Assembly: GCA_937128575.1 (NCBI GenBank)
Contig: CAKZMN010000249.1
Span: forward strand, 1-6,773
Direction: 5' to 3'
DNA length: 6,773 bases
From: an uncultured Alphaproteobacteria bacterium
GTDB lineage: Bacteria; Pseudomonadota; Alphaproteobacteria; Micavibrionales; Micavibrionaceae
Shown: one piece after another, positions 1 through 6,150 of the stretch
Layout of the letters: each line of letters begins with the position of its first letter
Position numbering within the stretch: the first letter of the stretch is position 1
Translations under genes and position numbers: made by a program
Notes under the pieces: model-generated
Databases searched by the model: none
What the model was told of the DNA's origin: nothing
Seen by the model: the letters and a program-made list of their open reading frames with translations, nothing else

Positions 1-203
1 CCCGTTTCGCGATGTGCCCTTGTCGCCTGTATCGCCCGGCCTCTGCAAGCGCCGAGTTACCCGCACGCACCCGCGCCTGCGCCCATACATGCTGCGCACG
101 CAGCAATCCTTCACTGCACCGCAGAAAAACGCCGCGCCGAAACACCTGCTCCGGTTGCTCTTGTCCCGCGAAGGCAATAGCATCCGCACCAAGGGAGAAA
201 CGC

Positions 204-719
204 ATGTCCGATATCCGGCTTTCATTCAAGGAAATGTGCGAACGGTTCGACGTAACCCCCCGCACCTTGCGCTACTACGAATATATCGAGCTGTTGCAGC
301 CCGAACGCGAGGGCCGCGCCCGCTTCTATGGCCCGCGCGAGGTCGAACGGATGATCCACATTCTGCGTGGCCGCAAATGGGGGTTTCAGCTTGAAGGCAT
401 CCGCCAATGGCTGCTGATCTACGAGGAAGACGGCTATCATGCCCGCAAGGCTTGGGTGCGCTCGGCCAGCAACCAGCTTGAAGTGCTGCGCAGTCAGCTC
501 GAAGACCTCAAGGATGCGATCGAAACCCTTGAACAATCACGCGCCAATACCGCCAGCCTGATGCCGCAGCACGCCGATTTTTCCGACTGGCCCAACAGCC
601 GCGACTGGCTGGCGCATCTGGATCAGGCAGAGCAGGGGCGGCGGCTTGCGCTTCAGCGGCCTTCGCGTTCTCTTCTTCCTCAATTTTGCGTAATTCTTCC
701 AGCTCTTTATCGCGGCTAG
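204..719 (+). CDS. MerR-family transcriptional regulator, 3' end chimeric
   Basis: This is a MerR-type DNA-binding regulator. Residues 5-75 form the winged helix-turn-helix: FKEMCERFDVTPRTLRYYE is the recognition helix region, followed by the wing (REGRARFYGPREVERM) and an RGRKWGFQLEGIRQWL segment. Residues ~85-118 form the usual dimerisation coiled coil. There is no cysteine cluster after the coil, so a metal sensor of the MerR/CueR type is unlikely. The family resemblance is to short alphaproteobacterial MerR proteins, some of which control acyl-CoA or branched-chain catabolism; the ligand here is unknown. The start at 204 is preceded by GGGAG at good spacing; an in-frame extension back to position 12 has a Cys/Arg-rich composition and is rejected. 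Real gene sequence probably stops around residue 140-150. Residues after that, to the stop at 719, are read from the antisense of infB and are an artefact of the junction. Confidence 0.8.
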   Translation: MSDIRLSFKEMCERFDVTPRTLRYYEYIELLQPEREGRARFYGPREVERMIHILRGRKWGFQLEGIRQWLLIYEEDGYHARKAWVRSASNQLEVLRSQLEDLKDAIETLEQSRANTASLMPQHADFSDWPNSRDWLAHLDQAEQGRRLALQRPSRSLLPQFCVILPALYRG

Positions 720-1098
720 ATTGATCGCTCTCTTTTTTCGCTTCTTCTTGTTTCTTCTTGCTCTCAATTGTGTGGCGCTTGGGCAAGGATGACTGTGTTT
801 GACCGCCAGATTGCTTGGCAAGCTCTAGCGCGCGCGCTCTTGCATCACGTTCTTGCGTTGTAAGGCGCGTTTCTTCAGGGGCGCCCTCATCTTGAGAAGC
901 ACTTCTTTTTCTGCGCACTTCAACGGCAACGCCGCGGTTGCTGCGCGTGGTGGCGGGCGCTGCACGCGCTGCACCAGAAGATCCACCAATATTGAGGCTT
1001 AGCGTACCCTTACCAGAAAGCCCTAGGGTTTTCTTAGCGGGTTTTTTCTCGCTTTTCTCTTCTGTCTTTTCTTCTTTTTTGTCTTTTGCTTCAGTCAT
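508..1098 (-). CDS. infB: Translation initiation factor IF-2, N-terminal fragment only
   Basis: This is the beginning of IF-2, the GTPase that places initiator tRNA on the 30S ribosome. Only the variable N-terminal region is present. A Lys/Glu-rich start is followed at residues ~24-36 by the alphaproteobacterial motif KKTLGLSGKGTLSL, then RSNRGVAVEVRRKR, then a long charged Lys/Glu/Ala helix. The G domain and domains II-IV are missing. From about residue 150 (near positions 625-660) the frame continues into the antisense of the MerR gene and stops at 508, so the last ~45 residues are not IF-2. ATG at 1098 is chosen; a TTG four codons upstream is also possible. No convincing Shine-Dalgarno precedes either start. 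The gene lies 238 bp downstream of nusA in the usual nusA-infB order. An intact copy must exist in the source genome because infB is essential. Confidence 0.85.
   Translation of the reverse strand: MTEAKDKKEEKTEEKSEKKPAKKTLGLSGKGTLSLNIGGSSGAARAAPATTRSNRGVAVEVRRKRSASQDEGAPEETRLTTQERDARARALELAKQSGGQTQSSLPKRHTIESKKKQEEAKKESDQSSRDKELEELRKIEEEENAKAAEAQAAAPALPDPDAPASRGCWASRKNRRAAASGWRYWRVIVQGFRSHP
625..660. other. Probable chimeric junction between two genomes
   Basis: A plus-strand MerR gene and a minus-strand infB fragment run into each other here with no intergenic space, and each is cut inside its coding sequence. Base composition changes at the same point: 76 of 120 bases are G or C at 241-360, against 25 of 60 at 721-780. 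The join lies in a GC-rich stretch compatible with both alanine/proline codons of infB and the MerR tail, so the exact base cannot be fixed. A misassembly or artificial join is more likely than a real rearrangement, because it destroys an essential gene. Confidence 0.7.
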
Positions 1099-1336
1099 TA
1101 AATCTGCCAAACATGTTAAAGTGCATTAGGTATACACCAGCCAAGGGCTGACGTACAATTTTTGTTTGAAATAAGTCGATTACAGCGCGGGTCAAACAAC
1201 GTCGCGCACGATGGATGGTTTGAAAATGTCACGAGGGATGGATCGCCGCCCAACATATGAGCGAGGTTTGCGTTCAGATCGATAATCGTTTCTGTGTGTT
1301 GCAAATCCAAAATTGATCCTTCCCTCGGGTAAACAC
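1099..1336 (-). other. nusA-infB intergenic region, no ylxR gene
   Basis: This is 238 bp between the nusA stop and the infB start. Many bacteria place the small RNA-binding gene ylxR (DUF448) here, but no frame shows its Arg-Cys, GRGAY-type residues. One minus-strand frame of 64 codons (1310 to 1116) could begin at a TTG preceded by GGAAGG at ~7 nt spacing. Its product is unlike any family I recognise and it is not called as a gene. A weak promoter-like pair, TTGTAC and TATACC with an 18-nt spacer, lies on the minus strand about 40-65 nt before infB. A 5-bp hairpin at 1138-1150 has no T-tract. Confidence 0.5.
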
Positions 1337-2980
1337 TTACTCTGTTCCTGTGGCGGCTTGCGGCGCTTCATCTTCCGCAGGCGCTTCAGGCGCAGTAGCC
1401 TCAGCCGTTGCAGCTTCATCAGCTTCAGCTTCGCCTTCAGTCTCTGCAGCTGCTGCCGCTTCTTCTTCAGCTTTCGCCGCTGCTGCATCTTCTTCCGCGA
1501 ACCAGTGCTCGCGCGCTTTCATGATGATGATGTTCGCTTCGCGATCTTTGATCTCTTCTACGCCCAAAATCTCAACCAGCTCGTCTGTCGCCAAATCAGC
1601 AAGATCATCGCGCGTCTTAACGCCCGCTTCACCCAACTTAAGAACCTGAGCAGGAAGCAAACCTTCAAGCGTTGCAAGGTCGTCATTAACGCCAAGCTTG
1701 TCTTGAGCCGTTTTGAATTCCTGAGCCTTAACTTCAAGGAAGTTAATCGCACGGTTTTGAAGCTCGATAGATACTTCTTCTTCAAAGCCTTCAATCTCGT
1801 TTAGCTCTTCAATCGGTGTTTCAACAATTTCTTCAACTGTCGTAAATCCTTCAACAACCAATAGATGCGCAATCACGTCATCAACATCCATCGCTTCCAT
1901 AAACAGGCTGGAGCGTGTGTTGAATTCTTCTGCGCGGCGCTCTGACTCTTCCGCTTCGGTCATAATGTCAATATCCCAACCAGAAAGCATAGAGGCCAAA
2001 CGCACGTTCTGACCACGACGACCAATCGCAAGACTTAGCTGCTCATCGGGAACAACAACGTCCATGCGCTTATTCGCTTCGTCCAAAACAACCTTGGCAA
2101 CCGCCGCAGGCTGAAGGGCGTTTACGATGAAACTACCAATATCTTCAGACCATGGAATAATGTCGATTTTCTCGCCTTGAAGCTCGTTCACGATGGTTTG
2201 AACACGTGAGCCGCGCATACCAACACACGCGCCAACCGGGTCAATTGAACTGTCTTTAGATTGAACAGCAATCTTCGCGCGGCTACCGGCGTCGCGGGCA
2301 ACAGCTTTGATTTCAATGATACCGTCATAAATTTCTGGCACTTCTTGTGTGAACAATTTCGCCATGAATTCTGGGTGTGAGCGAGATAGGAAGATTTGCG
2401 GTCCACGCTGCTCTTCACGTACTTCATAAATAATGGCGCGCACGCGCTCACCATTTTTAAGGTGCTCGCGAGGAATTCCCTCATCACGACGAAGAAGACC
2501 TTCGGCGCGGCCCTGAATATCAATTGTGGCATTGCCGTATTCAACGCGCTTCACAACGCCGTTAATCACTTCACCAACTTTATCTTTATATTCTTCATAC
2601 TGACGCGCGCGCTCGGCTTCGCGTACTTTTTGCATGATAACCTGCTTGGCTGTTTGGGCGGCGATGCGACCAAAATCTAGCGGGGGCAATTCATCAATAA
2701 GGAACTCACCTGGCGTTGCGCTCTTTGTAATGCGCAAGGCTTGCGCCAAGGTTAGCTGAGCCACTTCATTTTCAATCTCTGCGCCTTCGGCCATAACTTC
2801 GCGGTAACGCTTAAGCTCAATCTCGCCGCTTGTGCGGTCAATCTTGGCGCGGATGTCATGGTCGTGCCCATATTTGGAACGTCCAGCCTTTTGAATGGCT
2901 TCCTCCATGGCTTCGATCACGATATCGCGATCAATATTTTTCTCTCTAGCAACGGTGTCAGCGACCTGTAGTAATTCCAT
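1337..2980 (-). CDS. nusA: Transcription termination/antitermination factor NusA
   Basis: NusA binds RNA polymerase, lengthens pauses, aids intrinsic and Rho termination, and takes part in rRNA and ribosomal antitermination complexes. All domains are visible in the 547-residue product. The polymerase-binding N-terminal domain covers ~1-125 (starting MELLQVADTVAREKNID). The S1 domain is ~135-205 (GEVINGVVKRVEYGNATIDI). KH1 is ~225-290 with the loop GMRG at 254-257, and KH2 is ~300-345 with GRRG at 320-323. Two helix-hairpin-helix acidic repeats (~360-420 and ~435-495) follow, as in proteobacterial NusA. The last ~50 residues are an Ala/Glu-rich disordered tail. The start is supported by GAGGA 8 nt upstream. 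It begins 17 bp after rimP, so the two are almost certainly cotranscribed, with infB downstream. Confidence 0.97.
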   Translation of the reverse strand: MELLQVADTVAREKNIDRDIVIEAMEEAIQKAGRSKYGHDHDIRAKIDRTSGEIELKRYREVMAEGAEIENEVAQLTLAQALRITKSATPGEFLIDELPPLDFGRIAAQTAKQVIMQKVREAERARQYEEYKDKVGEVINGVVKRVEYGNATIDIQGRAEGLLRRDEGIPREHLKNGERVRAIIYEVREEQRGPQIFLSRSHPEFMAKLFTQEVPEIYDGIIEIKAVARDAGSRAKIAVQSKDSSIDPVGACVGMRGSRVQTIVNELQGEKIDIIPWSEDIGSFIVNALQPAAVAKVVLDEANKRMDVVVPDEQLSLAIGRRGQNVRLASMLSGWDIDIMTEAEESERRAEEFNTRSSLFMEAMDVDDVIAHLLVVEGFTTVEEIVETPIEELNEIEGFEEEVSIELQNRAINFLEVKAQEFKTAQDKLGVNDDLATLEGLLPAQVLKLGEAGVKTRDDLADLATDELVEILGVEEIKDREANIIIMKAREHWFAEEDAAAAKAEEEAAAAAETEGEAEADEAATAEATAPEAPAEDEAPQAATGTE

Positions 2981-2997
2981 TGTAATATTCCTCTTCT

Positions 2998-3495
2998 TTA
3001 TAAATTCGCTGTTTTCTTAATTAAATCGTCTGTTAAAACCAATTTGGCTTTGGTCAGGCTGTCAAATTCAACCTCGGCCTCGCCCTGATCGGTGTCTATC
3101 GTGATGATGCCGTCTTTAATGCCGGTCACAATGCCGCGGAATTTCTTCTGGCCATTCTCGTTGGGCATTGAAATCTCTAGCTTCACATCAAAATCTTTAT
3201 ATTTTTCAAAATCGCTTAAACGCGTCAGTGGGCGGTCAATACCGGGGGAGCTAACTTCCAAACGGTATGCGCCATTAATTGGGTCTTCCACATCAAATAC
3301 GGCGGACAGGGCGCGCGATAGCTTCGCACAATCATCAACGCCCAAACGGCCCGTGGCTGGATCTTCGGCCATAACCTGAACATTCTGTGATCCGCCTTCA
3401 CCAACAATCTTTACATGAACAAGCTCCAGCGCCATATCGGTTGCGACAGGGCGGGCTATATCAATAATTTTACTCTCTAGCGGTGTAAATCTCAT
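2998..3495 (-). CDS. rimP: Ribosome maturation factor RimP
   Basis: RimP is a cytoplasmic assembly factor for the 30S subunit. The 165-residue protein has the expected two-part layout. An N-terminal alpha/beta domain contains VATDMALELVHVKIVGEGG and the conserved VDDCAKLSRALSAVFD stretch. The family signature YRLEVSSPGIDRPL follows at about residues 77-90. A C-terminal SH3-like barrel (KFRGIVTGIKDGIITID, then VEFDSLTKAKLVL) completes it. ATG at 3495 matches the usual N-terminus; a TTG nine codons upstream (3522) is possible but would begin inside the U-tract side of the upstream hairpin. The Shine-Dalgarno is weak (GAGAAAG). It is the first gene of the rimP-nusA-infB operon. Confidence 0.95.
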   Translation of the reverse strand: MRFTPLESKIIDIARPVATDMALELVHVKIVGEGGSQNVQVMAEDPATGRLGVDDCAKLSRALSAVFDVEDPINGAYRLEVSSPGIDRPLTRLSDFEKYKDFDVKLEISMPNENGQKKFRGIVTGIKDGIITIDTDQGEAEVEFDSLTKAKLVLTDDLIKKTANL

Positions 3496-3520
3496 AATGT
3501 CTTTCTCGTTTTCACAATGC

Positions 3521-3551
3521 AAAAAGGGCGGGCTTTTTTATAAAGCCCACC
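3521..3551 (-). terminator. Intrinsic terminator or attenuator ahead of rimP
   Basis: Read on the minus strand, a 10-bp stem (3551-3542 pairing with 3536-3527; one U-G wobble) closes a 5-nt AU loop. A single C and then five T residues (3525-3521) follow. This is the form of a Rho-independent terminator. It lies ~26 nt before the rimP ATG and downstream of the candidate promoter at 3588-3616. It may therefore act as an attenuator inside the rimP leader, as well as ending transcripts arriving from trmB and the 108-residue gene. Confidence 0.75.
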
Positions 3552-3587
3552 AATAACACTATTTAGCGATATTGGGATATTGCGTTA

Positions 3588-3616
3588 TATATAAGGAATG
3601 CTGCAGCGCTTGGCAA
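3588..3616 (-). promoter_or_regulatory. Candidate sigma70 promoter for rimP-nusA-infB
   Basis: On the minus strand TTGCCA (3616-3611, five of six matches to the -35 consensus) is separated by exactly 17 nt from TATATA (3593-3588). An alternative TATAAC lies 4 nt further on. It starts immediately after the stop codon of the 108-residue gene. Transcription would begin near 3580 and give an ~85-nt leader containing the terminator-like hairpin. Confidence 0.5.
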
Positions 3617-3619
3617 GTT

Positions 3620-3946
3620 TTAAATTGAAGGTGGGCCTTCAATATATCCAACTAAATTTTTTTCTGGTAATCGCTTGGCCAGCGAATTACACATCTCGGA
3701 AATAAGCGCGGCATCCTCTGGGTATTCTATGACCACCTTATCTTTAACTGTTTGCAAAGATGCTGTTGTTCCGCGAAATGAATCTAGCGCTTCATTAAAC
3801 GAACGTGTTAAGTCCAAAACAGTATATGTATGCCCCGGTGCATTTGGATTAACTGCTTTTAAAGCGCGCGCCTTCTTTTGCAACAGCCACGATTTGATCG
3901 AGTATTTGGCGTCCGTTACCGCAATTCTATCTCTGAGGTCACTCAT
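3620..3946 (-). CDS. Hypothetical protein, 108 residues
   Basis: I do not recognise this protein. It is soluble, with no signal peptide or membrane segment. A basic N-terminal half (KSWLLQKKARALKAVNPNAPG at ~18-38) is followed by a probable helix (TRSFNEALDSFRG), a short beta-like stretch KVVIEYP, and a helical C-terminal part rich in Leu/Glu/Lys ending GYIEGPPSI. It begins 30 bp after trmB on the same strand and ends just before the rimP promoter, so it probably belongs to the metK-trmB transcript. The ribosome site before its ATG is poor. It is supported as a gene by position, by filling the gap tightly, and by a protein-like composition. The plus-strand frame over the same DNA is much less convincing. 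It is not a usual member of this synteny. Confidence 0.6.
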   Translation of the reverse strand: MSDLRDRIAVTDAKYSIKSWLLQKKARALKAVNPNAPGHTYTVLDLTRSFNEALDSFRGTTASLQTVKDKVVIEYPEDAALISEMCNSLAKRLPEKNLVGYIEGPPSI

Positions 3947-3976
3947 GTTTTACGTATATCAAAATGCCTGAGTGCT

Positions 3977-4696
3977 TTACAAGGTTTTATCAAAAACCAT
4001 GTAGTGCATTTCGCTGGCGCCTTTTGCGCCTTTTGTTGCATATTTATTATCAATCCACCAATCGGGGCGCTGTTTCCAGTTATCGCCATTGCCCGCCGCC
4101 CAATCAAAGGCCTTGTGGGCTTCGGTGTGTTCAACAATCCATTCCGCCAAATACGGCACATCCGTTGATGAAACAAGCTGTCCGCCGGGTTTTAAAACGC
4201 GTGCAAATTGATCCAGGTTCTGCGGCTTAATAATGCGGCGTTTATGATGGCGCGCCTTGTGCCATGGATCGGGGTTTAGAATATAAATTTTATCAAGGCA
4301 CTGATCTTCTAGGGCTTCCACCACCAGCATCGCATCATCCATATAAACACGGATGTTATCCTGGGGCAGGGCACTATCCTCGCCTAAATCACGCAGGAAA
4401 CTGGCCATGCCATTGATAAATGGCTCCACACCAATCAGGCCGCTATCCGGGTTTTGCCGCGCCAGTTCCAGAAAATGCTCGCCCGTGCCAAACCCGATTT
4501 CTAAAATATTGTGATCATGGGACTTTGCGAAAACATCCTTAATCCGAAGCGTCGAAGACAGCTCTTCATCAGACAGGCAAAGTTTAGGCAGAAGCGTATC
4601 TAAAGCTTCTGCCCGTGAAGTATTTAAACGCTTGCCTGTGCGGCGCCCGTAAAAACGCTTGGCGTTATATTTATCCGATGATTTTTCGGAGGTCAT
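3977..4696 (-). CDS. trmB: tRNA (guanine-N7-)-methyltransferase TrmB
   Basis: TrmB transfers a methyl group from S-adenosylmethionine to N7 of guanosine 46 in the tRNA variable loop. The 239-residue product is full length and shows the family motifs in order. [10 protein letters not shown] is near the N-terminus (15-24). The SAM-binding loop [10 protein letters not shown] is at 64-73, with the ribose-binding acidic residue in GVEPF at 89-93. NPDPW followed by a His/Lys/Arg-rich stretch (141-155) binds tRNA. STDVPY at 177-182 comes next, and the C-terminal [10 protein letters not shown] is typical of the family. ATG at 4696 lies inside metK, giving a 26-bp overlap in a different frame; an in-frame upstream extension (MAVSLGKSW...) is only the shadow of metK. 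The ribosome site is weak, so coupling to metK translation is likely. Confidence 0.95.
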   Translation of the reverse strand: MTSEKSSDKYNAKRFYGRRTGKRLNTSRAEALDTLLPKLCLSDEELSSTLRIKDVFAKSHDHNILEIGFGTGEHFLELARQNPDSGLIGVEPFINGMASFLRDLGEDSALPQDNIRVYMDDAMLVVEALEDQCLDKIYILNPDPWHKARHHKRRIIKPQNLDQFARVLKPGGQLVSSTDVPYLAEWIVEHTEAHKAFDWAAGNGDNWKQRPDWWIDNKYATKGAKGASEMHYMVFDKTL

Positions 4697-5840
4697 CCAC
4701 CAAATCCAGCTTTTCCCAAGAGAAACCGCCATCCGCTTCAGGCTCACGGCCAAAGTGGCCATAGGCCGCGGTGCGCTGATAGATCGGCTTGTTCAGGTCC
4801 AGATGGGTGCGAATGCCGCGCGGGGTCAAATCAATGACCTTTGGAATTGCCGCTTCGATTGCTGCGGCTTCGACCTTGCCGGTCTGATGCGTGTCGACAT
4901 AGATCGACAATGGCTTGGCCACACCGATCGCATAGGACAATTGCACCGTGCAACGCGACGCCAACCCTGCTGCAACTACGTTTTTCGCAAGGTAGCGCGC
5001 GACATATGCGGCAGAACGATCAACCTTGGTCGGGTCTTTACCTGAAAACGCACCGCCACCATGTGGTGCAGCACCACCATAGGTATCAACAATGATCTTA
5101 CGACCCGTCAGGCCCGCATCACCATCAGGACCACCAATAACAAAACGGCCCGTTGGGTTAATATAGATCTCGTCTTCCGACGGCATCCAACCTTCTGGCA
5201 GAACCGCTTCGACATACGGCAGTACAAGCGAACGAACGTCAGCCTGGCTCAGGCCATCAGCATGCTGGGTGGATACCACGACCGAGGTCGCGCCAACCGG
5301 CTTGCCATCAACATAACGAAGCGTAACCTGGCTTTTTGCATCCGGGCCGAATTCGGCAGATTTACCAGAATGACGATCTTCGGCCATTTTGCGCAAGATA
5401 CGATGCGAGAACTGGATCGGTGCTGGCATCAGCTCGTCCGTCTCGTTGCAGGCATACCCAAACATGATGCCTTGATCGCCAGCACCTAGGTCTTTTTCGC
5501 CGGCAGAATCAACACCCTGGGCGATGTCCGCCGATTGCTCGTGAACGTGGCATTCGACTTCGGCAGTTTTCCAATGGAAACCTTCCTGTTCATAACCGAT
5601 GGCACGAATAGCTTCGCGCGCTTTTTCGATCATGACATCCTTGGAAACGCTTTCTGGACCGCGTACTTCGCCAGCCAAAACCACGCGGTTGGTGGTGGCA
5701 AGGGTTTCGACAGCAACACGTGAATCTTCGTCGGCCGCCAAAAATGCGTCAACGATAGAATCGGAAATGCGGTCACAAACCTTGTCTGGATGACCTTCAG
5801 AAACGGATTCGCTGGTAAAAAGATATTCGGAAAGAGACAT
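4671..5840 (-). CDS. metK: S-adenosylmethionine synthetase
   Basis: MetK condenses methionine and ATP into S-adenosylmethionine, releasing phosphate and pyrophosphate, as a cytoplasmic tetramer needing Mg2+ and K+. The 389-residue protein is complete. GHPDK (16-20) lies in the first nucleotide-binding region. Signature 1, [12 protein letters not shown], is at 119-130, and the P-loop-like signature 2, GGGAFSGKD, is at 261-269. [21 protein letters not shown] (229-248) is the conserved core, and the ending GGFSWEKLD is typical. The start at 5840 has a good ribosome site, GGAGAAGG, 5 nt upstream. It has its own candidate promoter, sits behind a SAM-II riboswitch (feedback by its own product), and overlaps trmB at its 3' end. 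GC is visibly higher than in the rimP-nusA part, as expected for a highly expressed gene. Confidence 0.98.
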   Translation of the reverse strand: MSLSEYLFTSESVSEGHPDKVCDRISDSIVDAFLAADEDSRVAVETLATTNRVVLAGEVRGPESVSKDVMIEKAREAIRAIGYEQEGFHWKTAEVECHVHEQSADIAQGVDSAGEKDLGAGDQGIMFGYACNETDELMPAPIQFSHRILRKMAEDRHSGKSAEFGPDAKSQVTLRYVDGKPVGATSVVVSTQHADGLSQADVRSLVLPYVEAVLPEGWMPSEDEIYINPTGRFVIGGPDGDAGLTGRKIIVDTYGGAAPHGGGAFSGKDPTKVDRSAAYVARYLAKNVVAAGLASRCTVQLSYAIGVAKPLSIYVDTHQTGKVEAAAIEAAIPKVIDLTPRGIRTHLDLNKPIYQRTAAYGHFGREPEADGGFSWEKLDLVDDLRKIIG

Positions 5841-5845
5841 TCAAA

Positions 5846-5886
5846 CCTTCTCCGGTGAAAAAGGAGTTCCAAAAACTGGACCGGAG
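5846..5886 (-). promoter_or_regulatory. Hairpin covering the metK ribosome binding site
   Basis: On the minus strand CTCCGGT (5886-5880) is perfectly complementary to ACCGGAG (5856-5850). The latter includes the GGAG of the metK Shine-Dalgarno (GGAGAAGG, 5853-5846). The loop itself contains a smaller 4-bp TCCA/TGGA hairpin. When folded, this would hide the ribosome site, so it is the likely expression platform of the SAM-II aptamer just upstream. Confidence 0.55.
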
Positions 5887-5914
5887 GGCATCGATACAAG
5901 CCTGCATCAATTGC

Positions 5915-5966
5915 GCCCACTTAGCCTTTTTTGCGTGGTGGCAAGCGGTCCAAATCCGTCCACGTA
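5915..5966 (-). ncRNA. SAM-II riboswitch aptamer upstream of metK
   Basis: The minus-strand leader shows the compact H-type pseudoknot fold of SAM-II riboswitches, an alphaproteobacterial class that binds S-adenosylmethionine. P1 is CGTGG (5964-5960) with CCACG (5938-5934). The loop has the conserved GATTT, then CCGCTTGCC (5948-5940). That loop pairs with GGCTAAGTGG (5926-5917) over nine base pairs with one bulged U and one G-U wobble, forming P2. The A-rich linker and GCTAA are the conserved 3' elements. Spacing from GATTT to the end of P1 equals that which I recall for the crystallised metX SAM-II RNA. Placement in front of metK makes it a product-feedback switch. SAM-V shares this core and cannot be wholly excluded. 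Confidence 0.8.
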
Positions 5967-6000
5967 TCCTTACGAGCATATCACCCGAACAGAGGTTTTG

Positions 6001-6019
6001 CCCCAATGACATTTGGGGG
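6001..6019 (-). other. Hairpin in the metK 5' leader
   Basis: A perfect 6-bp inverted repeat, CCCCAA and TTGGGG with a 6-nt loop (6001-6018), lies between the candidate promoter and the riboswitch aptamer. No T-tract follows on the minus strand, so it is not a terminator. It may be a stabilising 5' stem or an operator. Confidence 0.35.
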
Positions 6020-6036
6020 TCAAGAAAGATCGACGC

Positions 6037-6065
6037 ATAAACGTAACGCGCCAAGTGCATTTCAA
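6037..6065 (-). promoter_or_regulatory. Candidate promoter for metK
   Basis: On the minus strand TTGAAA (6065-6060) is followed after 17 nt by GTTTAT (6042-6037). The -35 is good and the -10 is poor. It sits directly after the XRE terminator and before the riboswitch, where a metK promoter is required. A 10-bp palindrome TTAGCGCTAA (6073-6082) lies just upstream of the -35 and could be a regulator site. Confidence 0.35.
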
Positions 6066-6088
6066 CCACCAATTAGCGCTAAAAATGA

Positions 6089-6127
6089 AAAAAGCGCACC
6101 CGGCCCAAGGTCACAGATGCGCTTTTT
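6089..6127 (-). terminator. Intrinsic terminator of the XRE gene
   Basis: A perfect 10-bp inverted repeat (6089-6098 with 6118-6127) carries the GCGC core and A/T ends. It has a 19-nt loop and six T residues at its minus-strand end. It begins 23 nt after the XRE stop codon. The symmetry means it could also work on the plus strand. It separates the XRE transcript from metK. Confidence 0.8.
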
Positions 6128-6150
6128 AACATTATAAATCAAAAGGCTTT

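Noticed and set aside
12..203. In-frame upstream extension of the MerR gene
   Set aside because: The added residues are rich in Cys, Arg and Pro in a manner typical of a wrong frame, and a good ribosome site marks the start at 204.
1..205. Minus-strand frame opposite the MerR start, running off the left edge
   Set aside because: It is open for ~68 codons, but the translation resembles no family, the codon pattern is mixed and its ATG merely overlaps the MerR start.
1138..1150. Short hairpin CAGCC-AAG-GGCTG as terminator between nusA and infB
   Set aside because: It has only five base pairs and no T-tract, and a terminator between these cotranscribed genes would not be expected.
1192..1488. 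Minus-strand Lys/Arg/Leu-rich frame over the end of nusA
   Set aside because: It is the shifted frame of the low-complexity NusA tail; the part beyond nusA has no start of its own and no family resemblance.
1313..1804. Plus-strand frame antisense to nusA
   Set aside because: It overlaps conserved nusA coding sequence; composition (runs of Cys, Arg, Phe, Ser) is that of an antisense shadow.
3496..3522. TTG start for RimP nine codons upstream
   Set aside because: It would begin in the U-tract of the upstream hairpin and adds residues not typical of RimP.
3675..3971. Plus-strand 98-residue frame opposite the 108-residue gene
   Set aside because: The minus-strand frame fits the operon direction and spacing, and its product has a more protein-like charge pattern; the plus frame has no ribosome site or context.
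4697..4762. Longer TrmB start
   Set aside because: The extra 22 residues are the shifted frame of the metK C-terminus; TrmB homologues start about 15 residues before the FYGRR motif.
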